The notes under the pieces were generated by a model. The model was not told the origin of the DNA and did not search any database. It worked only from the letters and a program-made list of their open reading frames with translations. From an uncultured Mollicutes bacterium (GTDB lineage: Bacteria; Bacillota_I; Bacilli_A; Acholeplasmatales; Anaeroplasmataceae), in assembly GCA_937905855.1 (NCBI GenBank), contig CALCWU010000004.1, forward strand, positions 1-16,427: 16,427 nt of DNA, in the 5' to 3' direction. The position numbers and the translations under genes are program-made. Positions 6,527 through 15,080 of the stretch are shown one piece after another (the stretch's first letter is position 1; the number at the start of each line of letters is the position of its first letter).

Positions 6527-7831
6527 ATGTTAGAAATGAAAAAAGGAATTCACTTATATATTAATGTGAAAAATTTTGCTTCAATTGTTAGAAAAGATCA
6601 AAACAAAAATAATGATGTAACTCATGCTCTGCATGCACTTAATGTTTTCTTTAAATGCATTGAGTCATATGCAAAAAGCATGGAAGTGACAATAGAAAAA
6701 GTTACTGGTGCTAGACTTCATCTATTTATTGAGGGAAACACTTATAATTTAAATGAGGAAATGGTTAAAAAATTATTTCAAATTTCAAAGTATGCTGTTC
6801 ATTGTAGAGATATTATAATGGATAGTTCAAAATATAAAAGTATTCCAAGATTTATTGTTCAAATGGGAGCTTGCTATGGAAAATTCTATTATTATAAATT
6901 TGTGTGTGGCAAATATGAGGAATTTACGTCAATTGGTTATCCTGCAAATGTCGGTGCAAAACTTCAATCTAAGGCGGAGGATGGCAAACTACTTGTCCCT
7001 TATGATATTTTTAATATAGGATATGAGAAGTATGTATTTAATTCTATTAAAGGGACAGAGTCTTTTGCTAAATATGCATTGAGTCGTTATTATATAATTA
7101 ACATCAATTCATTAGAAATTGAACTTCCTAATTCTATAGATAATAAGATAAGAGAAGAAATTATTAATGTATCATTAGGCGAGATAATTTTTTCAAATTT
7201 TAAAACCAGCTTTTCATTTGATTCATTATCAGTGAAAAATTGTAAAGAGGGAAATGCTGTTATATTGATGGCCGATATTAGAAATTCAACAAAAATGTAT
7301 GAAAAAAATAATACAAATTTAAATGAAATGAATTTGAAAACACAAGAATTTATGGAAATAATGTATTCTACAATTATTGAGTTTTATGGAATACATGTCC
7401 AATTTCAAGGTGATAGAGAGGTCGCTGTTTTTTCTCCTAATAATGTTAAGAAAGCTATTTTAGCTGCATTAATGATTCAAGAAAAAATTAAAAATATCCA
7501 TTTGAATGTAGGAATTGGTATAGAATATGGTATGATTTATGCTTCAAGAATTGGAGTTAGAGATGAAAAAGATAATGTTATTTTAGGCGAAAGTGTTGAT
7601 AAGTGTGATGAAATAGAAGACTCAAAAGCAAAATGCGGCGATACTGTTATATCAAAAAATGTGATTGATTTATTAAAAAAACAAAATGAAAAAGATATTT
7701 TAAAGATTTTTTCAAAAGAAAACTATCCAAAAACAAACCAAACTTATAATAGCTTTTTAGAAAGTAAAAGAGTAAGCAAATCAATCCAAAATTATTATGA
7801 TAAGAGCTATAATGGTGCATGGAATGAATAA
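6527..7831 (+). CDS. pycC: Pycsar-type class III nucleotide cyclase, two domains in one chain
   Basis: The 434-residue protein has two class III cyclase-like domains. The C-terminal one (about 240-395) has the metal-binding aspartates Asp250 (LMADIRNST) and Asp296 (FQGDREVAVF). The N-terminal one (about 5-165) has Asn13 and Ala62 there, but keeps the IGYPANVGAKL block with Asn141 and Lys145 at the Asn/Arg transition-state positions. The C-terminal domain has Asp358 and Glu362 at those places. The halves therefore look complementary, forming one composite active site as in mammalian adenylyl cyclase. Pycsar enzymes make cCMP or cUMP to activate an effector; the base made here cannot be read from the sequence. 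The assignment rests on the cyclase plus the DUF5706-like effector two genes on. AGAAGGA (6514-6520) sets the start. The stop overlaps the next gene's start by 8 bases (ATGAATAA). Confidence 0.85.
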   Translation: MLEMKKGIHLYINVKNFASIVRKDQNKNNDVTHALHALNVFFKCIESYAKSMEVTIEKVTGARLHLFIEGNTYNLNEEMVKKLFQISKYAVHCRDIIMDSSKYKSIPRFIVQMGACYGKFYYYKFVCGKYEEFTSIGYPANVGAKLQSKAEDGKLLVPYDIFNIGYEKYVFNSIKGTESFAKYALSRYYIININSLEIELPNSIDNKIREEIINVSLGEIIFSNFKTSFSFDSLSVKNCKEGNAVILMADIRNSTKMYEKNNTNLNEMNLKTQEFMEIMYSTIIEFYGIHVQFQGDREVAVFSPNNVKKAILAALMIQEKIKNIHLNVGIGIEYGMIYASRIGVRDEKDNVILGESVDKCDEIEDSKAKCGDTVISKNVIDLLKKQNEKDILKIFSKENYPKTNQTYNSFLESKRVSKSIQNYYDKSYNGAWNE

Positions 7832-8408
7832 TTTGAATAATACTATACAAATTGATGATGAAATTACGGAAAAACAGTATGATAAATATCTTACCGATGT
7901 TAATAATGATATTAAAGAAGTTAGAACTTTTTACCCACAAGTTGAAGAAAAAATTATTCCAATGGCTAAAAGAACAAAAAAAATATATGAAATTTTCCTC
8001 GTTGATAATGATTTGATTAAGGATTTAAATATCTCTAATGATTATTTGCGTAATAATCTTTCTTATACAAAGGTTTATTTAATTGTTCCATTTGATTATC
8101 AACATATTGGTTGTGAAGTTTATGGTGGTAAATGGATTAATGAAGAAATGCTTCCATTTGAAAGAGAACATTTTAACGATAAAATGGAAGATGGAAATTA
8201 TAAACTTTGTTTGGGAACTCCTAAATCATTTGATAATTTAAAAAATGTAATATTAGAAGCTTGTAGAACAGCTGAAAATTTATTTATACAATATTATAAT
8301 TATCAAAATAAAAAAATTAGTGAAATTAAATTAATTGAATATTCACATGGCATAAAGGGAATTATTGAGTATGAAAAAGACAAAAACAAATATAGAACAA
8401 AAAAATAA
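7824..8408 (+). CDS. E2-like (ubiquitin-conjugating fold) protein in Pycsar operon, tentative
   Basis: I chose ATG 7824 (194 residues) because ATGAATAA joins it to the cyclase stop; in-frame ATGs at 7797 and 7812 would lengthen the overlap. The centre has REHFN, about ten residues, then YKLCLGTP: His116, Asn118 and Cys129. In bacterial E2-like proteins an H-x-N block just before a Leu-Cys-Leu carries the conjugating cysteine. Downstream helices (RTAENLFIQYY) and a Tyr-Ser-His-Gly block (about 173-176) also fit the layout of CBASS E2-type proteins. I see no E1-like adenylation domain or JAB protease nearby. In E2-only CBASS the partner enzyme is primed through its C-terminus; the cyclase here ends GAWNE, not in Gly. 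The E2 call comes from reading short motifs, so another fold is possible. It overlaps the effector gene by 38 bases. Confidence 0.5.
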   Translation: MNNLNNTIQIDDEITEKQYDKYLTDVNNDIKEVRTFYPQVEEKIIPMAKRTKKIYEIFLVDNDLIKDLNISNDYLRNNLSYTKVYLIVPFDYQHIGCEVYGGKWINEEMLPFEREHFNDKMEDGNYKLCLGTPKSFDNLKNVILEACRTAENLFIQYYNYQNKKISEIKLIEYSHGIKGIIEYEKDKNKYRTKK

Positions 8409-8850
8409 AAATGCAACTAATGGAGAATACGATTTTTTTGAATCGTTTCAATTGGTTAACTCATGGATTAATGCAGCCGATATTAAAATTAGCATTATGT
8501 CTGCAATATTTTTTGGAGTGTACACGGTTATTGGCGGGTATAATTTATCTTTTTTTTGTAGCATTGAAAATTATAATGATGTAAAATTTCCTACGATATT
8601 TGCTTTAATTATATTTATAATATCTAATGTATTATTCATCCTGTCTGTTATATTTTGTGCACGTGCTTTAATCCCAAATATAAGCAAAGCAAACAATAAT
8701 AAAAAGAACTTGTTTTTTTATAAAGATATAGCTAGCTTTATAAATCCAAATGATTTTAAAAATCATTGTGACAAAATTAATAATGAACAAATAGAGTTAG
8801 ATTTATCAGAAGAAATTTATATTAATTCAAAAATTTGTTATAAAAAATGA
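8371..8850 (+). CDS. pycTM: PycTM-like membrane effector, cut short by a frameshift
   Basis: The start is ATG 8371, 10 bases after AAAGGGA; TTG 8365 is less likely. The 159 residues match the DUF5706/Pycsar effector pattern: VNSWINAADIK (29-39), a first membrane helix (about 38-62), a second (about 75-97), CARALIPNIS, then NLFFYKDIASF (113-123). In Pycsar the effector senses the cyclic pyrimidine nucleotide and damages the inner membrane. The family usually ends with an I..K helix running into a further membrane segment. Here the frame stops after INSKICYKK, and that missing hydrophobic segment is encoded in the -1 frame directly after a run of six A (8842-8847), ending at 8936. The whole product would be 188 residues. 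Indel, slippage or a split protein are all open. Confidence 0.82.
   Translation: MKKTKTNIEQKNKNATNGEYDFFESFQLVNSWINAADIKISIMSAIFFGVYTVIGGYNLSFFCSIENYNDVKFPTIFALIIFIISNVLFILSVIFCARALIPNISKANNNKKNLFFYKDIASFINPNDFKNHCDKINNEQIELDLSEEIYINSKICYKK
8842..8850 (+). other. A6 run and TGA, possible -1 frameshift site
   Basis: In the effector frame the codons read AAA AAA TGA. A tRNA-Lys on the second AAA can slip back one base and still pair with AAA. Translation then continues with ATG AAA and reaches the membrane helix. One extra A in the genome would have the same result. Confidence 0.5.
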
Positions 8851-8936
8851 AAATATGTAAAATGATGATTATTTTTTCAATTTTGTCTATTATTCTTCAA
8901 ATTGCAACTGTTTTATTATCATTAATTCGTTTATAA
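8847..8936 (+). CDS. Displaced C-terminal membrane helix of the PycTM-like effector
   Basis: This 29-residue frame (MKICKMMIIFSI then LSIILQIATVLLSLIRL) is almost one hydrophobic helix with a basic start. Its ATG overlaps the effector stop as ATGA, with no clear ribosome binding site. It could be made as a small coupled membrane protein, but its sequence and place fit the missing end of the DUF5706-type effector. From 8937 to 9009 I see nothing definable. Confidence 0.6.
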   Translation: MKICKMMIIFSILSIILQIATVLLSLIRL

Positions 8937-9009
8937 AATATCTATATAAAAGATAATACTGTCCAAAATTAAATATAAATAATTGCTTAAATATATTTTA
9001 AATATTAAA

Positions 9010-9038
9010 TTGAGAAATTTAGGTAAATATAGTAAAAT
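9010..9038 (+). promoter_or_regulatory. Promoter of the helicase-Argonaute operon
   Basis: TTGAGA (9010-9015, 5 of 6), 17 bases, TAAAAT (9033-9038, 5 of 6). The start at 9095 follows after a leader of about 50 bases. Confidence 0.55.
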
Positions 9039-9081
9039 ATAATATATAGATTTATTTATTTTTATAAATGGTAGTGTTATT

Positions 9082-9086
9082 AGGAG
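9082..9086 (+). promoter_or_regulatory. Ribosome binding site that fixes the helicase start
   Basis: AGGAG lies 8 bases before ATG 9095. The in-frame ATG at 9068 has no such site before it, and the nine residues it would add are unrelated-looking. Confidence 0.8.
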
Positions 9087-9094
9087 TTTTAATT

Positions 9095-12000
9095 ATGAAA
9101 TATAGTATTGGTCAAACAATTTCAAGAGCAATTAAAGAGAATAAATGGTTAAGTATTGATTATGTTAATAAGGACAAGCAAGAATCTTCTTTTTGGTGCT
9201 CTATTTTAGATATTACTCCTAATAAAATTTTAACTGTTGATATTTTTAATATATTTAAGGGAAACAAAGTTATAAATTCACATTTATATTTTGATAATAT
9301 TAAAAGAGCAAAGATTCTTGATGGAACATATTATTCATATGATAAATTTCTAATAGATAAGATTGAAAAGAATATTAATGAATTATCATGGTTGGAATTT
9401 GATAATTTTAATGATAAGATATTAGAATATTATAGTCAAGCTAAAATACTTGATGTTGATCCATATCAAAGTGATTATTCTAATGTTAGTGGAATTGACG
9501 TTAATTATTTATTAAAAAATAAAAAGGTTATTTTAAATGATGAGCAATTTGAAAAAATTGCTAAAGACATTTATAAAAACGAAGATATTGAAAAAACTAA
9601 TAAAATATCTGAACTTGCAATTAATAAGCTAGCAATTTATGATAACAGTGGTCATGAATATATTGTTGCTTATTATCCACTAAATTTAAATGTTAAGGCT
9701 AAAAGCCTTGTTATTAATAATGATTTAATCGTTAATAAAAGCTTTTTAGTTATGGATAATAAAATATCATTAGCTTCTTATTTAACTATTAATCCTGATG
9801 ATTATGTTAAGCTTTTACATTCTAATTTTGAAGAAGCAAGAGAATTACTTAGAGATAATTTAAGAAGTGTTGAAAAAATAGATGAAAATCCTTTAATAAT
9901 GTTAATATCTAGAAATATTAATCTTGACTTTGATACTATATATCAAGGTATTGTTGATAAACATAAGAATGGAACATTAGAATTACCTATGAAAGCTTTT
10001 TTTGGTGAACTTTCAGCTAGAAATAAAGGTAAAAGTGAGCCTAATATTGTCTTAATGGATGATAAGGCTGATATTGATCAGGTTCGTGTTGTCTATAATG
10101 CAATGAAAAATCCTGTAACATATGTTCAAGGTCCTCCAGGAACTGGTAAAACAACAACACTAATGAATGTAATTTTGTCATCATTTTTAAATGATGAAAC
10201 ATGTCTTATTTGTTCTAATAATAATCATCCTATTGATGATATATTAAAGAAGTTTAATTTTACTTGTAAATATGGTCGCATATTGTTTCCAATAATTAGG
10301 TTAGGGAATAGAAGTGAATTAAATAAAACTTTGGATTATATTAAGGATTTAGTTGCGATTGATGTTAAAAACATTAGGATTTTTGAGGACAAGCTTAAGC
10401 AATTAACTGTAGAAACCTCTAAGGGCTTTAATGATTTAAAAAACTTACTTTCATTATATGAAAAGAAGAAAGAAACATTAGAAGCTAAAGAGTATTTGGA
10501 TAAATTTTATGATTTTGTAATGAATTTTGAAGGTTCTTCAAAGAGATTAAAGAATCAAATTCAATTACAAAAAAATAACATTGATGATAAGTTAAAAGAC
10601 TTACCAGATATTACTAATCAAGAAGTAATTGCAAATATTAAATATGTTAAAAATGATCCGGGATTTTTAATGTATTTATATTATAATTCGTTTAAATATA
10701 TTAAAAAGCTTCATCAACCAGCATATGAGGAATTAATAGAGTTAACTAAGATATCTGATGAAGAGAAAAGAGTAACTGATTTTACTAAATGGTTGAAGGA
10801 TGATTTAAATTTTAAGAAATTCTTAAGAGCTTTTCCTGTTGTGGCTTGTACTAATATTTCATGTTTAAAGCTTGGTAGTAATTCAGCTTATTTTGATATT
10901 GGTATTATGGATGAAGCAGGACAATGTGATGTTGCTGCTTCATTAATAGCTATTTCTAAATGTAAAAGATTACTATTGGTTGGAGATGTCAACCAATTAC
11001 AACCAGTTATAACTTTAGATAATTCCGTTAATGATAAATTAATGGAAAAATATGAAATTCCTGAGCAATATGATTATTGTCATAATTCTATAATGAATTT
11101 AATGACAAGAGTAGATACTATTTCTCCTCAAATATTATTAAGCTATCATTATAGATGTGGAAAAAAGATAGCAGATTATTCTAATAATAGATATTATGGC
11201 GGTCTTCTTAATATAAGAACTAAGCTAGGTGACAATCAACTTGAATATATAAATGTTCATAATGATTATTTTGCAAAAGAGCGCAATTCGTATTTACCAG
11301 AAGCTCAAGCTATTGTTGATTATGTAAAGGCTAATAATTTAGATGAAAGTAATGTGTCTATTATTACTCCATTTAGAAATCAAGCAGCATTAGTAAATGA
11401 GCTTCTTGAAAAGAATCATCTAAGTGTTAGATGTGGAACAATTCATACTGTTCAAGGTGCTGAAAATAAGAACATTATTTTCTCACCTGCTATTGGTCTT
11501 AAGAGCTCAAAAAAGACTTTTGATTGGCTTGCGAATAACAAAGAATTAATTAATGTTGCGGTTACAAGAGCAAAAGATAAATTAATATTCGTCTCTGATG
11601 AAGAAGCTTTAAAAGCATTATCAAATAAAGAATTTGATGATGATATAATTGCTTTAAGTGATTATATTAAAGCAAATGGTAAAGTAACTGTTTCTGAATC
11701 AAAGGTTAATAAAATAGCTATTGGCTTATCAAATAATTCTTTATGTGAAAACGAATTATTTGAAACTATGACTCATTTTTGTAGCGTATATAAGAAGTTT
11801 TCGGTCAAGAGAAATCAGCTTGTAAAAAAAGTACTACAAGATGTAGTTGACGAATCCTTAAAACAATATTTTAATAAGGCTGAATTTGATTTAGTATTAT
11901 ATTCTAAAGATATGTTTGGTAATACAAAACCTCGTTTAATAATTGAATTAAATGGAGGAGAACATTATATATCAAAACATCAGTCAGCTATAAATGATAA

Positions 12001-12151
12001 AAAGAAAATTGAAATATGTAAACAAAGAAAGATTAGATATATTTCAGTACCTAATAGTTATTCTAAATCATATGAAACATTATCATCATTAATATTAGCT
12101 TTAAATGGTGAAAAAGATGAAGAGGATAACTTATTTAATATTGAATGTTAG
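9095..12151 (+). CDS. SF1 helicase fused to a DUF2726-like nuclease domain
   Basis: The 1018-residue protein has an N-terminal region of about 320 residues that I do not recognise. A superfamily 1 helicase core follows: Walker A GPPGTGKT (346-353), DEAGQ (606-610), GDVNQLQP (630-637), YHYRCG (684-689), TVQGAE (785-790) and NVAVTRAK (820-827). This motif wording is of the Upf1/Dna2-like (AAA_11/AAA_12) type. A helical insert of about 240 residues separates Walker A and DEAGQ. The C-terminus (about 884-996) resembles DUF2726: ENELFE, AEFDLVLY with Asp932, IIELNGGEHY with Glu951, then KKKIEICK. The usual IELDG reads IELNG. A PD-(D/E)XK nuclease is likely. The Argonaute gene follows after 34 bases, so the two are surely cotranscribed; supplying guides or unwinding targets is inference. 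Confidence 0.88.
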   Translation: MKYSIGQTISRAIKENKWLSIDYVNKDKQESSFWCSILDITPNKILTVDIFNIFKGNKVINSHLYFDNIKRAKILDGTYYSYDKFLIDKIEKNINELSWLEFDNFNDKILEYYSQAKILDVDPYQSDYSNVSGIDVNYLLKNKKVILNDEQFEKIAKDIYKNEDIEKTNKISELAINKLAIYDNSGHEYIVAYYPLNLNVKAKSLVINNDLIVNKSFLVMDNKISLASYLTINPDDYVKLLHSNFEEARELLRDNLRSVEKIDENPLIMLISRNINLDFDTIYQGIVDKHKNGTLELPMKAFFGELSARNKGKSEPNIVLMDDKADIDQVRVVYNAMKNPVTYVQGPPGTGKTTTLMNVILSSFLNDETCLICSNNNHPIDDILKKFNFTCKYGRILFPIIRLGNRSELNKTLDYIKDLVAIDVKNIRIFEDKLKQLTVETSKGFNDLKNLLSLYEKKKETLEAKEYLDKFYDFVMNFEGSSKRLKNQIQLQKNNIDDKLKDLPDITNQEVIANIKYVKNDPGFLMYLYYNSFKYIKKLHQPAYEELIELTKISDEEKRVTDFTKWLKDDLNFKKFLRAFPVVACTNISCLKLGSNSAYFDIGIMDEAGQCDVAASLIAISKCKRLLLVGDVNQLQPVITLDNSVNDKLMEKYEIPEQYDYCHNSIMNLMTRVDTISPQILLSYHYRCGKKIADYSNNRYYGGLLNIRTKLGDNQLEYINVHNDYFAKERNSYLPEAQAIVDYVKANNLDESNVSIITPFRNQAALVNELLEKNHLSVRCGTIHTVQGAENKNIIFSPAIGLKSSKKTFDWLANNKELINVAVTRAKDKLIFVSDEEALKALSNKEFDDDIIALSDYIKANGKVTVSESKVNKIAIGLSNNSLCENELFETMTHFCSVYKKFSVKRNQLVKKVLQDVVDESLKQYFNKAEFDLVLYSKDMFGNTKPRLIIELNGGEHYISKHQSAINDKKKIEICKQRKIRYISVPNSYSKSYETLSSLILALNGEKDEEDNLFNIEC

Positions 12152-12185
12152 GTAAGATTAAATAAATGCTAATGGAGGTAAGCAT

Positions 12186-15020
12186 ATGGTCAAAATAATT
12201 GATGAAGCAGCGTTGATAAATAGTTTAGATATTGCAAAAGGTAGAGATATTACTTTCCTTTTAGGTGCTGGATGTTCAATTTCATCTGGCTGTATGGGAG
12301 CTTCACAGTTGATTTTCGAATTTAAAAAAAGAATTTATTGTGCAAATAAAGGAATAAGTTTAAATAGTACTAATTTTATGGATGAGAATCGTTTAAAAAA
12401 AATAATTGATAATGAGTTTTTGAATGATAAAGTAAGTAATCCGTACTCATATTACTTTGAAAAGTGTTTTCCTGACTATAAGAAAAGATCTTCATTCATT
12501 AAAGAAAAATTTCAAGAAAAAAAACCTTCATTTGGTTATTTATGTTTTGCTGATTATATAATTTCAAAGGAAGTCAATAATGTATTAACAACTAATTTTG
12601 ACCTTATGATTGAAAGAGCAGTAAGAAAATTAGAAGAAAACTATGACTTGGTAAATGTTTCTGAAAATGAAACACCGATAATCAGTCCTAAACTTAATAT
12701 AATTAAATTACATGGTGATTATAATTATGACAAAATAAAAAATACTGAAGATGAATTGAAAAGTATTTCAAAGGATTTAGCGGATAGATTATACAATTTG
12801 AATCTACAAGAGATAGTTGTTTTGGGCTATTCTGGACAAGATGATTCAGTAATGAGCTTTTTGGAAGCTTATATTAAAAAACATCCTGATGTATGCATAT
12901 ATTGGTGTGATTTGATGGATGTTAGCAATTTAAATGAAAAAGTATCAAAATTACTAAGCAATTCCAATCATTATTATGTTAAAATAAGTGGTTTTGACTC
13001 TTTGTTTGAAAAATATTATAAAATGAAAGGGTCAAATAATAGAGCTTTAAATGATATTTATGCAAAAAATGAAAATAATAATTTTGAATTATCAGTTACT
13101 AATCAAATTGAAAATTTTAAGTTAAATGCATACCCTATTTATGATAATGCTAGAGTTTATAGAACATCAAAAGAAAATCAATGCAATCTTGATAGAGTTT
13201 ATTTTAAAACTGAATATAAAAATTATATATATTTTATTTCAGACAAATATTTGCTTGATACAAATGATTCTACGATTTCTATTTGTAATTTATATGACGA
13301 GGATATTCCTATTACAAACAAATGTAAATTAATTAAAGAATTAGTGAAATGGCATCTTAGTAAAAATGAAGTGCTAATATTTGAAGATAACGTATACAAA
13401 GATAATAATGAACAAATAAAAGAAGGACTTAGGATTAATGTTGAATTTTTTAATAATCAAATTTGTTTAGTGTTAAATCCTAATTATTTTGTAATAAGTA
13501 ATGAAAACAATTCTGATTATCAAAAGAGTATGATTAATAGAAAAAAATCTAATTTGTATACCAAACAAAGTTGGGAATTTTTAAACAATCAAATAAAATT
13601 GATATTTAATAATGAATTTAATTTTGGTGATTCGAATATTAATGTTTCTTTTTCTAAATTGAACTTAAATAACGAGATCCTTAAAAATAATTATGAATGG
13701 CTTGCTGAGCCAATTATGGCGGTTGATAAAGCAAAAAATGTTAATCAAATCAAAATTTTAAATGATTATGGTCCTAAAGAAACACTATTTTCTATTGATG
13801 AGATAAAAGTGGGAGTTATATGTTGCGATGAAGATAAGGAGAAATTGTGTGTTTTTTTGAATGAGGTTCAATATGGCACGCAAGTTCAAGGAATAGACTT
13901 AATTCCAACCTATAGTGGCTTTGAGAAAATTTTTAAAAAGAAAATTAAGTTTGAATATGGTTATTTACCCAAATTTAATTTAAATCAATTGAAAAGTAAA
14001 ATGAGCAAAGCAGGAATTCAAGGTATAATTAAATCATATTTAAATGCTTGTGACATAATATATAAAAATGGTGCGGATTTAGTTTTAATATATATTAGTA
14101 ATAATCTAGCATTTATAAGAAAAAATGAGGAAATTGATTTTCATAACAATATAAAATTAAGAGCAGCTAATAAGTATAAAACACAGTTTTTAGAAGAAAA
14201 AACAATTACATCAAATGATAATAGGAGCAAGATTTTATATAATTTTGCAATAGGGATTTATACGAAAACAGTTGGAATGCCATGGTATCCAGCAATTTAT
14301 TCTAAGAATACATTGTTCTTGGGAATGAGTTTTGGAAGGGATTCAAATGGAATTTGTGTTGGATGTAGTCAAATGTTTGATGCTGCAGGAAGAGGTATGC
14401 AGCTTATTATTTCACAAGTCTCAGATAAAAAAAGAAAAAATCAATATTTAAGTGAAGATGAAGCTTTTGAACTTGGCAAAAAAATCAAATATGCATATTA
14501 TAAAAATTCTAAACCTGAACCTTTAGATTGTATTGTAATTCATAGAAATAGTCAATTTAAAAAAGAAGAAATTCAAGGATTTAAAAGAGCATTTACAGAA
14601 ATTAACGATTTTGTTTTAATACAAATTATTGAAGGAATTTCTATAAATGTTTATCCATTTAATCAAAGTTTATGTAATGGTTATCCAATAAAGCGTGGAA
14701 CAATTTTAAAAGCATCAAAAAATTCAGCATATGTCTGGACAGATGGTTCTGTTGTTGATGCAAATATATGCAATGGAAAAACATATAGAAATTCAAAAAG
14801 AGGAATGGGTCGTCCATTAAAGATTATAAAATTTTATGGTAAGACTTCAATAAATCAAGTTGTTAGTGATTTGTTGTATTTAACTAAAATGGATTTTAAT
14901 AGTTCTGATGTACTGTATTCGAAATTGCCAGTCACACTTAAGTATTCCAACGTTGTTTGTGATTTAATCAAAGATGGAAATTTTGATGATGATGAAATTA
15001 GCTTTGAGTATGTAATGTAA
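12186..15020 (+). CDS. Single-chain SIR2-APAZ-MID-PIWI short Argonaute (SPARSA-like)
   Basis: The 944-residue protein has four parts. SIR2 (about 15-280): LLGAGCSISSG (25-35), TTNFD with Asn137, KLHGD with His176, and GYSGQDD (214-220), so NAD+ hydrolysis looks intact. Residues about 285-535 are beta-rich and take the place of APAZ. MID (about 535-690) includes AANKYKTQFL. PIWI (about 690-944) has IYTKTVGMPWYP, QMFDAAGRG, HRNSQF, RGMGRPLKI and TKMDFNS..PVTLKYS. The first catalytic Asp position reads LGMSFG (Ser715) and the RDG position reads RNS (Asn788), so PIWI cannot slice. SPARSA systems use guide-directed target binding to switch on the SIR2 NADase and kill or stall the infected cell. 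GGAGG (12174-12178) fixes the start. Fusion into one chain occurs in this family; the neighbours are less usual. Confidence 0.92.
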   Translation: MVKIIDEAALINSLDIAKGRDITFLLGAGCSISSGCMGASQLIFEFKKRIYCANKGISLNSTNFMDENRLKKIIDNEFLNDKVSNPYSYYFEKCFPDYKKRSSFIKEKFQEKKPSFGYLCFADYIISKEVNNVLTTNFDLMIERAVRKLEENYDLVNVSENETPIISPKLNIIKLHGDYNYDKIKNTEDELKSISKDLADRLYNLNLQEIVVLGYSGQDDSVMSFLEAYIKKHPDVCIYWCDLMDVSNLNEKVSKLLSNSNHYYVKISGFDSLFEKYYKMKGSNNRALNDIYAKNENNNFELSVTNQIENFKLNAYPIYDNARVYRTSKENQCNLDRVYFKTEYKNYIYFISDKYLLDTNDSTISICNLYDEDIPITNKCKLIKELVKWHLSKNEVLIFEDNVYKDNNEQIKEGLRINVEFFNNQICLVLNPNYFVISNENNSDYQKSMINRKKSNLYTKQSWEFLNNQIKLIFNNEFNFGDSNINVSFSKLNLNNEILKNNYEWLAEPIMAVDKAKNVNQIKILNDYGPKETLFSIDEIKVGVICCDEDKEKLCVFLNEVQYGTQVQGIDLIPTYSGFEKIFKKKIKFEYGYLPKFNLNQLKSKMSKAGIQGIIKSYLNACDIIYKNGADLVLIYISNNLAFIRKNEEIDFHNNIKLRAANKYKTQFLEEKTITSNDNRSKILYNFAIGIYTKTVGMPWYPAIYSKNTLFLGMSFGRDSNGICVGCSQMFDAAGRGMQLIISQVSDKKRKNQYLSEDEAFELGKKIKYAYYKNSKPEPLDCIVIHRNSQFKKEEIQGFKRAFTEINDFVLIQIIEGISINVYPFNQSLCNGYPIKRGTILKASKNSAYVWTDGSVVDANICNGKTYRNSKRGMGRPLKIIKFYGKTSINQVVSDLLYLTKMDFNSSDVLYSKLPVTLKYSNVVCDLIKDGNFDDDEISFEYVM

Positions 15021-15080
15021 TCTTAAAAGCAAATTATTACGATTATTATTTAATAAGTATTTAGAAAGGAACCAAATTAT

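Noticed and set aside
7647..7940. Minus-strand open frame of 97 codons across the cyclase/E2-like junction
   Set aside because: Low-complexity Ile/Phe/Asn translation of AT-rich coding DNA; both + strand genes there are better supported.
9068..9094. Helicase start at ATG 9068
   Set aside because: No ribosome binding site before it, while AGGAG precedes ATG 9095 at a normal distance.
13126..13332. Short + strand frame inside the Argonaute gene
   Set aside because: Shadow in another frame of the long SIR2-PIWI gene, which continues unbroken.
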